A stretch of 64,000 bases of DNA from Crenobacter luteus (GCF_004345725.1 NZ_SLXG01000006.1:62001-126000); one strand, 5' to 3'; positions 26,271 to 36,395 are shown, numbered from the stretch's first letter. The notes: generated by a model from the sequence alone, not told the origin. Numbers and translations: made by a program.

Positions 26271-28012
26271 CAGAAGGCCACCCCCAGACCGAGATACCAG
26301 CGGATCTTGCCGTCGCGGTCGCCGCGGGCGATGTCGAGCGCGAACGGCGCGACCGGGCTGGCCCAGCGCACGCCGACGCCGTAGCCGCCGGCCGCGTCGA
26401 AGCTGGCCCAGTTCTGCGCGGCGTCGCCGGCGTCGTAGAACAGCGCGCCCGAGACGGTGCGAGTGAGCGGGAGCTGGTATTCGAGGCTGGCGACGGCGAG
26501 CACGCGGCCGCCGTCGACCGAGCCGTTCGGCCCGGCCACGCCGAGGCTCTCGAATTCGTAGCCGCGCACGGAGGCGGCGCCGCCGGTGCGGAACAGGCGG
26601 CTGGACGGCACCCGGTCGGAGTCGGCCGCCCATACCTCGCCGAGCTCGCCGCGCACGACGACGGTCCCGAAGCGGCGGTCGGGTGTCCAGTAATAGGCGG
26701 CGCGGCCATAACCGCGCACGAAGGAGGTGTCGGACAGCGCGCCGCCGAGCGTGCCGGTCAGCTGCCCCTCGAGCAGGTGGCCGCTGCGCGGGCGCTGCGG
26801 GTTGTCGAGCGCGCGCCGCGTCCAGACGTAGCTGAGCATGGTCGCGAACAGCTTGTCGCTCTCGACGCCGCCCAGCGTGCGACGCTCGCTCTCGAACTCG
26901 ACGCCGTAGCGCGCGCTGATGTCGCCGCGCTGGCGGATGCGCCACAGCCCGCCCGACAGCGTCTCGGTATCGAGGCCCTGCACCAGGCTGTCCTCGTAAG
27001 ACAGGTTGACGCTGTGCGAATAGCCGGACAGGTTGCGCGGAAAGCCGAGGCCGACCGCGAACTTTTGCTGGTTTTCCTTGATATCGGCCAACAGCGAGCC
27101 GGTCAGCGCGCGCTTGAACAGGTTGTAGTGTTCGTAGCCGGCGCGCACGCCGGGGCCGTCGCTGTTCGAGTACAGCAGGCCGAGCTCGACCTTCTGGCGC
27201 GGCTGTTCGGTAACCGCCGCGTGAACCGGCACGCGGCCGTTCGCGACCGCGTCGAAGTCGGCGCTGACCACCGCGCCGGCGAAGTGCGGATCCTGCTCGA
27301 TCGCGTTCTGCAGGCCGATCAGGTCGGCCAGCCGGTAGGGGTCGCCGTCGCGGAAGTCGGCGAGGCCCTCGACGATGCGCTGCGGGTAGCGTTCGAGCCC
27401 GGAGACGCTCAAGGGCCCGAATTCGATGCGCGGGCCGCTGTCGTAGCGCGCGGTCAGCTCGACGCGGCCGCTGTCGGGGTCGACCTCGGCGCGGCTGTCG
27501 GCCAGCCGTGCGAACGGGAAACGGTCGGCGGTCAGCAGCCGCAGCACCGCGCGCTTGCTGTCGGTCCAGTCGCCCTGCGAGAACGGCGCCCCCAGCGGCA
27601 GCGACCAGGCCTCGAGCGCGGCGGCGAAGCGCTGCTGGTAGTCGGGCTCCTGGCGGACAGGGCCGTCGAGCACCACGGTGACGTCGGCGATCAGCGCCGG
27701 CTCGCCGGCGTCGACGCGTACGACGTAGCCCTGGTCGCCGTCCTTGTCGACCTTGACCTGGGTCTTGAAGTAGCCGGCGGTCTCGGCCAACGCGCGCGCC
27801 TCGCCCGGCGTCGCCTCGAGCAGCGCGGCCAGCAGCGCCTCGTCCATGTCCGGGTCGTCGCGGCGGGTGATCAGTTCGAGGTGGCTCGTCAGCAGCTCGG
27901 CGAGCCCGGACGGCGCGTCGACGCGCACCGTGTAGTCGAGCGCGGCGTGGACGGGAGAAACGGCGAGGACGGCGGCGAGCGCCAGCAGCCTCAGGGAAGG
28001 GATCGACGGCAT
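26270..28012 (-). CDS. tamA: Translocation and assembly module outer-membrane protein TamA
   Basis: A 580-residue Omp85-family beta-barrel. A signal peptide (about 1-23, ending SPVHA) is followed by about three POTRA domains (roughly 25-265) and a C-terminal 16-strand barrel with the Omp85 signature GGAASVRGYEFESLG and the terminal KIRWYLGLGVAF. I chose MPSIPSLRLLALAAV at 28012 because it opens directly into the signal peptide; start codons up to 28135 would add a non-hydrophobic leader. It is translationally coupled to tamB. Confidence 0.92.
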   Translation of the reverse strand: MPSIPSLRLLALAAVLAVSPVHAALDYTVRVDAPSGLAELLTSHLELITRRDDPDMDEALLAALLEATPGEARALAETAGYFKTQVKVDKDGDQGYVVRVDAGEPALIADVTVVLDGPVRQEPDYQQRFAAALEAWSLPLGAPFSQGDWTDSKRAVLRLLTADRFPFARLADSRAEVDPDSGRVELTARYDSGPRIEFGPLSVSGLERYPQRIVEGLADFRDGDPYRLADLIGLQNAIEQDPHFAGAVVSADFDAVANGRVPVHAAVTEQPRQKVELGLLYSNSDGPGVRAGYEHYNLFKRALTGSLLADIKENQQKFAVGLGFPRNLSGYSHSVNLSYEDSLVQGLDTETLSGGLWRIRQRGDISARYGVEFESERRTLGGVESDKLFATMLSYVWTRRALDNPQRPRSGHLLEGQLTGTLGGALSDTSFVRGYGRAAYYWTPDRRFGTVVVRGELGEVWAADSDRVPSSRLFRTGGAASVRGYEFESLGVAGPNGSVDGGRVLAVASLEYQLPLTRTVSGALFYDAGDAAQNWASFDAAGGYGVGVRWASPVAPFALDIARGDRDGKIRWYLGLGVAF

Positions 28013-28135
28013 GTTCGGCTTCGTGTCGCAGACCGGCCCCATGGTAAAGAATCCGGCGCGCGACGGCAAAATTCGCTTGGCATTTCCGGCCCGGCACGGG
28101 CAAGCGCGCTTCACCCCGCCGGGCCGGGCGCGCAC

Positions 28136-28168
28136 GAAAAAACGGCGGGGAGATCCCCGCCGTTTTGC
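28136..28168. terminator. Terminator of the pyruvate dehydrogenase operon
   Basis: A 9-bp stem AACGGCGGGGA / TCCCCGCCGTT with A- and T-runs on the two sides, 18 bases beyond the lpd stop. It is strong on the minus strand (T6). Confidence 0.85.
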
Positions 28169-28185
28169 TTGCCTGACGCTGCCGC

Positions 28186-29964
28186 TTACTTCTTGCGCTG
28201 CGGCGGCAGGTCGGTGCAGCTGCCGTGCGCGACTTCAGCGGCCATACCGATCGACTCGCCCAGCGTCGGGTGCGGGTGGATGGTCTTGCCGATGTCGGTC
28301 GCGTCGCAGCCCATCTCGATCGCGAGGCAGATCTCGCCGATCATGTCGCCGGCGTGGGTGCCGACGATGCCGCCGCCGATCACCTGATGGGTATTGGCGT
28401 CGAAGATCAGCTTGGTGAAGCCCTCGTCGCGACCGTTGGCGATCGCGCGGCCGCTAGCGGCCCACGGGAACACCGATTTCTCGATCTTGATGCCTTCGGC
28501 CTTGGCTTGCGCCTCGGTCATGCCGACCCATGCCACTTCCGGATCGGTGTAGGCCACGCCCGGGATCACGCGCGCGTCGAAGTAGGCCTTCTCGCCATGG
28601 GCGACTTCCGCGGCGACATGCGCCTCGTGCACCGCCTTGTGCGCCAGCATCGGCTGGCCGACGATGTCGCCGATCGCGAAGATGTGCGGCACGTTGGTGC
28701 GCATCTGCTTGTCGACCGGGATGAAGCCGCGGTCGGTGACGACCACGCCGGCGTTCTCGGCGCCGATGCTCTTGCCGTTCGGCGCGCGGCCGGCGGCGAC
28801 CAGCACCAGGTCGTAACGCTGCGGTTCCTTCGGCGCCTTCTCGCCTTCGAAGGTCACGTAGATGCCGTCTTCGCGGGCTTCCACGGCGGTGGTCTTGGTG
28901 TTCAGCATGATGTTGTCGAAACGGTGTTCGTTCATCTTCTGCCACACCTTGACCAGGTCGCGGTCCGGACCCTGCATCAGGCCGTCCATCATCTCGACCA
29001 CGTCGAGACGCGCGCCCAGCGTCGAGTACACGGTGCCCATCTCGAGGCCGATGATGCCGCCGCCGATGACCAGCATCTTCTTCGGCACGAACTTCAGTTC
29101 CAAAGCGCCGGTCGAGTCGACGATGCGCGGGTCTTCCGGGATGAAGGGCAGCTTCACGACGCGGCTGCCGGCGGCGATGATCGCCTTCTGGAACTTGACG
29201 ACGACGCGCTCGTTCTTCAGGTCCTTGCCGCTGCCGGTGGTCAGGTCGACCGCGATGTGGTGCGGGTCGATGAAGGTGCCGATGCCGCGCACGATGTCGA
29301 CCTTGCGCGCCTTGGCCATGCCGGCCAGGCCGCCGGTCAGCTTGCCGATCACCTTTTCCTTGTAGCCGCGCAGCTGGTCGATGTCGATCTCGGGCTTGCC
29401 GAACTTGATGCCGTTCGCTTCGAGGTGCGCGACCTCGTCGATCACGGCCGCGTTGTGCAGCAGCGCCTTCGACGGGATGCAGCCGACGTTCAGGCACACG
29501 CCGCCCAGCGTCGCGTAGCGCTCGACGAGGATGGTCTTCATGCCGAGGTCGGCCGAGCGGAACGCGGCGGAGTAACCGCCGGGGCCGGCGCCGAGCACCA
29601 GCATTTCGCACTCGAAGTCGGCGCCGCCGGCGTGGGTAGCCGCTTGCGGCGTGGCCTTGGGTGCTTCGACCGGCGCGGCGGCCGGGGCCGGGGCGGCGGC
29701 TTTCGGCGCCTCGGCGGCGGCGCCGGCAGCCTCGACGAGGGCGATCACGTCGCCTTCGGAGACCTTGCTGCCGACGGACACTTTCACTTCCTTGATCACG
29801 CCGGCGTGGCTGGCCGGCACTTCCATGGTCGCCTTGTCGGTTTCCAGGGTGATCAGCGACTCTTCGACGGCGACGGTGTCGCCTGCCTTGACGAACACCT
29901 CGATCACGTCGACACCGCTGTGACCGCCGATGTCCGGCACTTTCAATTCGATCAGTTGGCTCAT
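28186..29964 (-). CDS. lpdA: Dihydrolipoyl dehydrogenase with N-terminal lipoyl domain (E3)
   Basis: Reoxidises the dihydrolipoyl arms of the pyruvate dehydrogenase complex with FAD and NAD+. The 592-residue protein begins with a full lipoyl domain (Lys44 in [10 protein letters not shown]) and an Ala/Pro linker (about 78-112), as in the neisserial p64k-type E3. The flavin domain has GAGPGG at 124-129 and the redox disulfide Cys156/Cys161 in GGVCLNVGCIPSK. The C-terminal catalytic HPHPTLGE closes it. The ATG at 29964 gives [14 protein letters not shown]; the frame is open further upstream but lacks homology. Last gene of aceE-aceF-lpd. Confidence 0.96.
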   Translation of the reverse strand: MSQLIELKVPDIGGHSGVDVIEVFVKAGDTVAVEESLITLETDKATMEVPASHAGVIKEVKVSVGSKVSEGDVIALVEAAGAAAEAPKAAAPAPAAAPVEAPKATPQAATHAGGADFECEMLVLGAGPGGYSAAFRSADLGMKTILVERYATLGGVCLNVGCIPSKALLHNAAVIDEVAHLEANGIKFGKPEIDIDQLRGYKEKVIGKLTGGLAGMAKARKVDIVRGIGTFIDPHHIAVDLTTGSGKDLKNERVVVKFQKAIIAAGSRVVKLPFIPEDPRIVDSTGALELKFVPKKMLVIGGGIIGLEMGTVYSTLGARLDVVEMMDGLMQGPDRDLVKVWQKMNEHRFDNIMLNTKTTAVEAREDGIYVTFEGEKAPKEPQRYDLVLVAAGRAPNGKSIGAENAGVVVTDRGFIPVDKQMRTNVPHIFAIGDIVGQPMLAHKAVHEAHVAAEVAHGEKAYFDARVIPGVAYTDPEVAWVGMTEAQAKAEGIKIEKSVFPWAASGRAIANGRDEGFTKLIFDANTHQVIGGGIVGTHAGDMIGEICLAIEMGCDATDIGKTIHPHPTLGESIGMAAEVAHGSCTDLPPQRKK

Positions 29965-30058
29965 GTTGTCTTTATTCCTGACGAGGCAGTGAGGGGCCGG
30001 CCCCGGCGCACGCCGGGGCTCGGCCAACGTTGGCGGGGCTTCACGCCCCGCCCACGCC

Positions 30059-31693
30059 TCACAGAACGAGACGACGGATGTCCGCCAGCAGTTTGCCCAG
30101 ATGGACGGTGAACTTGGCCGCGGCGGCGCCGTCGATCACGCGGTGGTCGAAGGACAGCGACAGCGGGCACATCAGGCGCGGCGCGAATTCCTTGCCGTTC
30201 CACACCGGCTTGACCTGCGACTTGCACACGCCGAGGATCGCGACTTCCGGCGCGTTGATGATCGGCGTGAAGCTCGAACCGCCGATGCCGCCGAGCGACG
30301 AGATGGTGAAGGTGGCGCCCTGCATGTCGGTCGGCTTGAGCTTGCCTTCGCGCGCGAGGCCCGACAGCGTGGTCAGTTCCTGGGCGATTTCCTTCAGGCC
30401 CTTCTTGTCCACGTCCTTGATCACCGGGACGACCAGGCCGTTCGGCGTGTCGGCGGCGAAACCGATGTGGTAGTACTGCTTGAGCACCAGGTTGTCGCCG
30501 TCGAGCGAGGCGTTGAAGGTCGGGAAGGCCTTGAGCGCCTCGGCGGCGGCCTTGATGATGAAGGCCAGCGGGCTGAGCTTCAGGCCCGACTTTTCCCACT
30601 CCTTGCCGATCTGCTTGCGGAAGTCTTCCAGCTCGGTGATGTCGCACTCGTCGTTGAACGTGACGTGCGGGATCACCACCCAGTTGCGGTGCAGGTTGGC
30701 GCCCGACAGCTTCTGGATGCGGGTCAGCGGCTTGGTCTCGACCGGGCCGAACTTGGCGAAGTCGACCTTCGGCCACGGCAACAGGTCGAGGCCGGCGCCA
30801 GCGGCGGCGGCCGGTGCGGCGACGCCCGGCACCACGCCGGTGATCTGGCCGGTCAGCACGCCCTTCACGAAGGCCTTCACGTCGGTGTCGACGATGCGGC
30901 CCTTGCGGCCGCTGCCCTTGACCTGGCCGAGGTTGACGCCCAGCTCGCGCGCCAGCTTGCGCACGGACGGACCGGCGTGGGCCTTGGCGAAGCTGGCTTC
31001 GTCGATCGCGGCGGCGGCAACCGGCGCGGCAGCGACCGGGGCGGCAACCGGCGCCGGCGCGGCGGCCGGAGCGGGAGCGGCTTTCGGTGCCTCGGCAGCG
31101 GCCGGAGCAGCGGCCACGTTGGCCGAGCCGGCGCCTTCGACGACGACGATCAGGTCGCCCTGACTCACCTTGTCGCCCACCTTGACCTTCACTTCGACGA
31201 CGCGGCCGGCGGCGGTCGACGGCACTTCCATGGTCGCCTTGTCGGTTTCCAGCGTGATCAGGCTGTCGTCGACGGCGATCTCGTCGCCGACCTTGACGGC
31301 CACTTCGATCACGTCGACACCGGCGTGACCGCCGATGTCCGGCACGGTCACTTCGACGCGCGCGGCGGCGGCCGGCGCGGCGGCCGGAGCCGGAGCGGCT
31401 TCGGCGGCCTTCGGGGCCTCGGCGACGGGGGCCGGGGCGGCGGCAGCGGCGCCGGCGACTTCGACGCGGGCGATCACGCTGCCTTCGGAGACCTTGTCGC
31501 CGACCTTGATCAGCAGGTCCTTGACGATGCCGGCGACCTCGGCCGGCACTTCCATGGTCGCCTTGTCGGTTTCCAGGGTAATCAGCGAGTCGTCGACGGA
31601 CACGGTGGCGCCCGGCTGGATGAAGACCTCGATGACGTCGACGTTCTCGTGGCCGCCGATGTCCGGTACTTTGAGTTCGATGATCTGGCTCAT
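30059..31693 (-). CDS. aceF: Pyruvate dehydrogenase E2, dihydrolipoyl acetyltransferase
   Basis: The core subunit that transfers acetyl groups to CoA. The 544-residue protein has two lipoyl domains (Lys44 and Lys152, each in [10 protein letters not shown]) separated by Ala/Pro linkers, a peripheral subunit-binding domain (about 235-270, with [14 protein letters not shown]), and the catalytic domain with His517 and Asp521 in [10 protein letters not shown]. The lipoyl repeats make internal DNA similarity that should not be taken for mobile repeats. It lies 57 bases after aceE with a hairpin between them, and 94 bases before lpd. Confidence 0.96.
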   Translation of the reverse strand: MSQIIELKVPDIGGHENVDVIEVFIQPGATVSVDDSLITLETDKATMEVPAEVAGIVKDLLIKVGDKVSEGSVIARVEVAGAAAAAPAPVAEAPKAAEAAPAPAAAPAAAARVEVTVPDIGGHAGVDVIEVAVKVGDEIAVDDSLITLETDKATMEVPSTAAGRVVEVKVKVGDKVSQGDLIVVVEGAGSANVAAAPAAAEAPKAAPAPAAAPAPVAAPVAAAPVAAAAIDEASFAKAHAGPSVRKLARELGVNLGQVKGSGRKGRIVDTDVKAFVKGVLTGQITGVVPGVAAPAAAAGAGLDLLPWPKVDFAKFGPVETKPLTRIQKLSGANLHRNWVVIPHVTFNDECDITELEDFRKQIGKEWEKSGLKLSPLAFIIKAAAEALKAFPTFNASLDGDNLVLKQYYHIGFAADTPNGLVVPVIKDVDKKGLKEIAQELTTLSGLAREGKLKPTDMQGATFTISSLGGIGGSSFTPIINAPEVAILGVCKSQVKPVWNGKEFAPRLMCPLSLSFDHRVIDGAAAAKFTVHLGKLLADIRRLVL

Positions 31694-31707
31694 TGTGTTT
31701 CCTCGTG

Positions 31708-31736
31708 CGAAACGGGGAGGTTGTCTCCCCGTTTCG
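31708..31736. other. Intercistronic hairpin between aceE and aceF
   Basis: A perfect 12-bp stem CGAAACGGGGAG / CTCCCCGTTTCG with a 5-base loop and no T-tract sits in the 57-bp gap. It may stabilise or process the mRNA or attenuate transcription, tuning E1 against E2. Confidence 0.6.
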
Positions 31737-31750
31737 GTCAGCTCACGTGA

Positions 31751-34420
31751 TTAGGCTTTCCAGGACGGCACTTTGTCCGCGTTGATACCGTACTTGGCGA
31801 TCGCCTCGGCCACCTTGGCGGCCGGGATCTTGCCTTCGTCGGCCAGCGCCTTCAGCGCGGCGACGGCGACGTAGTAGCGGTTCACCTCGAAGAACTCGCG
31901 CAGTTTCTGGCGGGAATCCGAGCGGCCGAAGCCGTCGGTGCCCAGCACCACGTAGCGGCCCGGCACGTATTCACGCACCTGGTCGGCGTAGTTGCGGATG
32001 TAGTCGGTCGCGACGATGGTCGGGCCTTCGAAGCCTTCGAGCACCTCGGTGACGTACGGCTTCTTCGGCGCCTCGGTCGGGTGCAGGAGGTTCCAGCGGG
32101 AAGCTTCCATGCCGTCGCGGCGCAGCTCGTTGAACGAGGTGGCGCTGAAGATGTCGGACGCGACGCCGAAGTCGGCGGCCAGCAGGTCGGCGGCGGCGAT
32201 CACTTCGTTGAAGATGGTGCCCGAACCCATCAGCTTGACGCGCAGCGCGCCGTCGCCGACGGATTTCAGCTTGTACAGACCCTTGATGATGCCGGCCTCG
32301 GCGCCTTCCGGCATCGCCGGGTGCGCGTAGTTCTCGTTCATCACCGTCAGGTAGTAGAAGACGTCTTCCTGCTTCTCGCCGTACATGCGCTTCAGACCGT
32401 CCTGGACGATCACCGCCAGCTCGTACGCGAAGGTCGGGTCGTAGGTCACGCAGTTCGGGATCAGGCCGGCCTGGATGTGGCTGTGGCCGTCTTCGTGCTG
32501 CAGGCCCTCGCCGTTCAGCGTGGTGCGACCGGCGGTACCGCCGAGCAGGAAGCCGCGGGCGCGCAGGTCGCCGGCGGCCCAGGCGAGGTCGCCGATACGC
32601 TGGAAGCCGAACATCGAGTAGTAGATGTAGAACGGGACCATCGGGATGCCGTGGTTGGCGTACGAGGTCGCGGCGGCGATCCACGAGGACATCGCGCCCG
32701 GCTCGTTGATGCCTTCCTGCAGCACCTGACCGTCGGTCGACTCCTTGTAGAACATCAGCTGGTCGTGGTCCTGCGGCACGTAGTTCTGGCCGACGTGGCT
32801 CCAGATGCCGAGCTGGCGGAACATGCCTTCCATGCCGAAGGTACGCGATTCGTCCGGCACGATCGGCACGATCTGCTTGCCGATCTGCTTGTCCTTGACC
32901 AGCACGTTCAGCATGCGCACGAAGGCCATCGTGGTCGAGAACTCGCGCTCGCCCGAATCCTTCAGCAGCGCGTCGAAAGCGGACAGTTCCGGCACGGCCA
33001 GCGGCGTGGTCACCGGCTTGCGCTGCGGCAGGTAGCCGCCCAGCGCCTTGCGGCGGGCGTGCAGGTACTGCATTTCCGGGCTGTCGGCCGGCGGCAGGTA
33101 GAACGGCACCTTCTCGACTTCTTCGTCGGACAGCGGGATGCCGTAGCGGTCACGGAAGCGCTTGATGTCTTCCATGTCCATTTTCTTCTGCTGGTGCGAG
33201 GTGTTCTGCGCCTCGCCCGAGCCGCCCATGCCTTCGCCCTTGACGGTCTTGGCGAGGATCACGGTCGGCTTGCCGTTGGCGTTGTGGGTCGCTTCGTGGT
33301 AGGCAGCGTACACCTTGCGCGGGTCGTGGCCGCCGCGGTTCAGCGCCCAGATCTCGTCGTCGGTCAGGTCGGCGACCAGCTCGAGCAGTTCCGGGTACTT
33401 GCCGAAGAACTTCTCGCGCACGTAGGCGCCGTCCTTGGACTTGAAGGTCTGGTAGTCGCCGTCGACGCACTCCATCATGCGCTTCTTCAACAGGCCGGTC
33501 TTGTCCTTGGCCAGCAGCGCGTCCCACTTGGAACCCCAGATCACCTTGACGACGTTCCAGCCGGCGCCTTTGAACTCGCCTTCCAGTTCCTGGATGATCT
33601 TGCCGTTGCCGCGCACCGGGCCGTCCAGACGCTGCAGGTTGCAGTTGATCACGAACACCAGGTTGTCGAGGCCTTCACGGGCGGCGACGCCGATCGCGCC
33701 GCGCGATTCCGGCTCGTCCATCTCGCCGTCGCCGCAGAACACCCACACCTTGCGGCCGGCGGTCTTCGCGAGGCCACGGTCTTCCAGGTACTTCATGAAG
33801 CGCGCCTGGTAGATCGCCATCAGCGGACCCAGGCCCATCGACACGGTCGGGAACTGCCAGAAGTCCGGCATCAGCCACGGGTGCGGGTAGGAGGACAGAC
33901 CCTTGCCGTCGACTTCCTGGCGGAAGTTGATCATCTGCTCTTCGGTCAGGCGGCCTTCGACGAAAGCGCGGGCGTAGATGCCGGGCGCCGAATGGCCCTG
34001 CACGAACACCAGGTCGCCGCCGTGCGCGTCGCCCGGGGCGTTCCAGAAATGGTTGAAGCCGATCTCGTACAGCGTCGAGGCCGACTGGAAGGAGGCGATA
34101 TGGCCGCCCAGACCCATGTCGTTGCCCTTGTTGGCGCGCACGACGGTGGCGAGCGCGTTCCAGCGCACGATGTTGCGCAGGCGCTCTTCGACGGCCGGGT
34201 CGCCGGGCAGCGGCGCCTGGCGGTCGACCGACACGGTGTTCACGTACGGGGTCGTCGAGCCCATGTCGACGTCGGCACCGCCGCGGCGCGCGTTCTCGAC
34301 CAGTTGCTCGAGCAGGTAATGGGCACGCTCGGCGCCGTCGTTCTCCAGCACCGACGCCAGCGCGTCGAGCCACTCACGGGTTTCCAACGGATCGATGTCG
34401 TTAGGAAAGATTGCAGCCAT
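31751..34420 (-). CDS. aceE: Pyruvate dehydrogenase E1, homodimeric type
   Basis: A thiamine diphosphate enzyme that decarboxylates pyruvate and acetylates lipoyl groups on AceF. The 889-residue length matches the homodimeric E1 of Proteobacteria. Visible markers are HIASFQSASTLYEIGFNHF near residue 107, the ThDP motif FCGDGEMDEPES near 230, and YYSMFGFQRIGDLAWAAGD in the second half. First gene of aceE-aceF-lpd; a -10 hexamer lies about 95 bp upstream. No pdhR regulator gene is adjacent. Confidence 0.97.
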   Translation of the reverse strand: MAAIFPNDIDPLETREWLDALASVLENDGAERAHYLLEQLVENARRGGADVDMGSTTPYVNTVSVDRQAPLPGDPAVEERLRNIVRWNALATVVRANKGNDMGLGGHIASFQSASTLYEIGFNHFWNAPGDAHGGDLVFVQGHSAPGIYARAFVEGRLTEEQMINFRQEVDGKGLSSYPHPWLMPDFWQFPTVSMGLGPLMAIYQARFMKYLEDRGLAKTAGRKVWVFCGDGEMDEPESRGAIGVAAREGLDNLVFVINCNLQRLDGPVRGNGKIIQELEGEFKGAGWNVVKVIWGSKWDALLAKDKTGLLKKRMMECVDGDYQTFKSKDGAYVREKFFGKYPELLELVADLTDDEIWALNRGGHDPRKVYAAYHEATHNANGKPTVILAKTVKGEGMGGSGEAQNTSHQQKKMDMEDIKRFRDRYGIPLSDEEVEKVPFYLPPADSPEMQYLHARRKALGGYLPQRKPVTTPLAVPELSAFDALLKDSGEREFSTTMAFVRMLNVLVKDKQIGKQIVPIVPDESRTFGMEGMFRQLGIWSHVGQNYVPQDHDQLMFYKESTDGQVLQEGINEPGAMSSWIAAATSYANHGIPMVPFYIYYSMFGFQRIGDLAWAAGDLRARGFLLGGTAGRTTLNGEGLQHEDGHSHIQAGLIPNCVTYDPTFAYELAVIVQDGLKRMYGEKQEDVFYYLTVMNENYAHPAMPEGAEAGIIKGLYKLKSVGDGALRVKLMGSGTIFNEVIAAADLLAADFGVASDIFSATSFNELRRDGMEASRWNLLHPTEAPKKPYVTEVLEGFEGPTIVATDYIRNYADQVREYVPGRYVVLGTDGFGRSDSRQKLREFFEVNRYYVAVAALKALADEGKIPAAKVAEAIAKYGINADKVPSWKA

Positions 34421-34514
34421 CTCTCATCCTCACAGGAGTTCGCGGAAGACCGGGGTACGGGTTCCGTCTTTGTTTTCAGCCGGCTCGCTTACGAAGCGGC
34501 AGAGTCCTCGGCGG

Positions 34515-34520
34515 ATTATA
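34515..34520 (-). promoter_or_regulatory. Likely -10 element of the aceE promoter
   Basis: A perfect TATAAT on the minus strand, 95 bp upstream of aceE in an AT-rich island. The -35 is weak (TTTCGT with 17-base spacing). The remainder of the 454-bp gap (34421-34874) holds only a short 13-base palindrome at 34654-34666 followed by a T-run at 34672-34679. Confidence 0.5.
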
Positions 34521-34874
34521 TGCGAACAATTCCGCAAACGAAATTTTCATTTACGAACAGTTGCAGGAGCCGAGTGCAGTGTAAGTCCGGGGGAAAACGG
34601 AAAGGAATCCCCTTTTAAAGCTTTCACTCCAAAAAGCAGAAAATGACGCCGTTGTTGCGCCGCAACATGTTGTTTTTTTGCGATTTGACGACCGGAAAGC
34701 CGGTCAGGCGGGACGGCGCAGGGGCGCCGGGAGGCGGTATGGAAGCGGCTTCCGGCAGGTGGCGGGACGGCGGCGGCGCGGCACAGGCGCGAAAACGAAA
34801 ACGCCCGCCGGGGACGGTCGAATATCCGAACAAAATTGTCGGGAATGCGCCCGCAGCGCGGGCCGCGGACGCGC

Positions 34875-36395
34875 TCAGCGGGACGCAAAATGCCGGTGAA
34901 CGTCGCCAAACCGGGCGTCGGCCGGCTTTTTGCCGCGCGTTGTGCCGTCTTCCTTGAGGGTTTTTTCTATTTCGCGCATCCGCGCCTCGATCGCCGAGCG
35001 CAGGTAGAAGTCGTCGCCGGGCGCCTTGCCCGCCAGTTGGTACTGCTCCATCGCCGCGCCGTAGCGCATTTCGAAGTAGAACGCGTTGCCGAGCGCCGCG
35101 TGGTAGCGCAGCCGGTCGCGGTCGGCGTAGAGGCGCGCCTGCAGCCGGTAGAGTTCCGCATCCGTATTATGGCGACTCAAGGCCTCGCGCAGCCGCGCGC
35201 CGGCCGCGTCGCGGTCGCCGGCCTCGAGCAGGAAGTCGATCTCGGCCAGCGTCAGCGCGCGGTTGCCGGGGAAGGCGGCGCGACCGGCGCGGAAGGCGGC
35301 GCGCGCGGCCGCGGCGTCGCCCGAGGCGCGCGCGATCGCCGCCGAGAGCGTGGCCAGCATCGGATGGGCCGGCAGCCGGGCCTGCGCCTCCCTGAGCGCG
35401 GCGGCGGCCTCGCCGACGCGGCGCTGCGCGAGGCGCGCGCTCGCCAGCCCGAACCAGGTCGCGCCCTCGTTGAGGAACTGTCGGTTCCTGAGCGCCGCCT
35501 CGCCAAAGCGCGCCGCCTCGTCGGCGCCGGCGACCGCGACGCGCAGCTTCTCGCGCGCCAGCAGGTAGTCGACGCTGTCGGCGCGCATCTTCAGCGGCAG
35601 GCCGAGCGCGCGGTTCTGCGCCTCGCTGATCCGCTCGACCGTCACCGGGTGGGTGCGCAGGAAGGCGTAGGCGTTGTTGTCGTTATGGCGGTTGGCCTGC
35701 TGCATGCGCTCGAAAAAGCTCGGCATCGCGCGCACGTCGAAGCCGGCGGCGGCCAGATACTGCATGCCGAGCCGGTCGGCCTCGCGCTCGAAGTCGCGGC
35801 TGTACGAGAGCTGGTTCTGGATCGACAGGCCGATGCCGGCGTTGAGCACGCCTATCGTCGCGTCGGCGCTGCCGCTGCGCGCCGCCAGCGCGCCGGCGAG
35901 GATGGCCGCCAGCATCACCAGCTGGTTGGGCGCGCTGGCCGCCTTCATGCGCGCCATGTGGCGCTGGGCGACGTGGGCGATCTCGTGCGCGAGCACCGAC
36001 GCGAGCTCGGCCTCGCTCTGCGACGCGAGCAGCAGCCCACTGTTGACGCCGATGTAGCCACCCGGCAGCGCGAAGGCGTTGATCGAGCGGTCGTTGACGA
36101 CGAAGAACTGGTAGCGGGTGCCGGCCGACAGCGCCGGTTGCGCGAGGCGGCCGCCCAGATCGTTCAGGTAGAGGGTAACCTCGGCGTCGTCGGCGATCTC
36201 GCCGCCGGCGCGCATCGCGGCGACCACGTTGCGGCCTATCCTCGCCTCGTCGGCGGCCGACAGCGCGCTGTCGGCCGCCTCGCCCAGGTCGGGCAGATCG
36301 TAGTACGGCAACTCGCCGTGGCTGGCGGCCGGCGCGAAGGCCAGCGCGACCGCAACGGCGAGCGCAGGAAGGAAACGGCGGGTGGGCGGGGTCAT
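34875..36395 (-). CDS. bepA: Periplasmic M48 metalloprotease with TPR domain (BepA-like)
   Basis: A predicted periplasmic chaperone-protease that surveils outer-membrane protein and LptD assembly. The 506-residue protein has a signal peptide (about 1-26), the zinc motif HEIAH at 137-141 with a third ligand near Glu205 in FEREADRLG, and a C-terminal half of TPR-like helices (about 300-480). The substrate gate region NDNNAYAFLRTHP is typical of the family. It lies 55 bp downstream of sulP on the same strand and may share its transcript, though the functions differ. Confidence 0.9.
   Translation of the reverse strand: MTPPTRRFLPALAVAVALAFAPAASHGELPYYDLPDLGEAADSALSAADEARIGRNVVAAMRAGGEIADDAEVTLYLNDLGGRLAQPALSAGTRYQFFVVNDRSINAFALPGGYIGVNSGLLLASQSEAELASVLAHEIAHVAQRHMARMKAASAPNQLVMLAAILAGALAARSGSADATIGVLNAGIGLSIQNQLSYSRDFEREADRLGMQYLAAAGFDVRAMPSFFERMQQANRHNDNNAYAFLRTHPVTVERISEAQNRALGLPLKMRADSVDYLLAREKLRVAVAGADEAARFGEAALRNRQFLNEGATWFGLASARLAQRRVGEAAAALREAQARLPAHPMLATLSAAIARASGDAAAARAAFRAGRAAFPGNRALTLAEIDFLLEAGDRDAAGARLREALSRHNTDAELYRLQARLYADRDRLRYHAALGNAFYFEMRYGAAMEQYQLAGKAPGDDFYLRSAIEARMREIEKTLKEDGTTRGKKPADARFGDVHRHFASR

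Noticed and set aside
22119-26384. A 1421-codon plus-strand frame opposite tamB, and similar giant antisense frames at 2234-4015, 3887-5731, 9221-11419, 12515-14791, 28225-30111 and 30101-31750
   Set aside because: They are shadows of high-GC coding strands: rich in Arg, Ala, Gly, Val and His, with no domains, and each lies over a well-identified gene.
22419-28103. A 1894-codon open frame covering tamB and running back through tamA
   Set aside because: Only the part from 26270 looks like TamB; the upstream extension is arginine-rich nonsense overlapping tamA, which is clearly the coding frame there.
30059-31693. Repeated DNA segments in aceF and lpd as mobile repeats
   Set aside because: They encode homologous lipoyl domains and Ala/Pro linkers, so the similarity is protein-driven.
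34547-34957. Two or three frames of 70-120 codons in the gap upstream of aceE
   Set aside because: They overlap on both strands, are low-complexity and proline/arginine-rich, and have no ribosome binding site.
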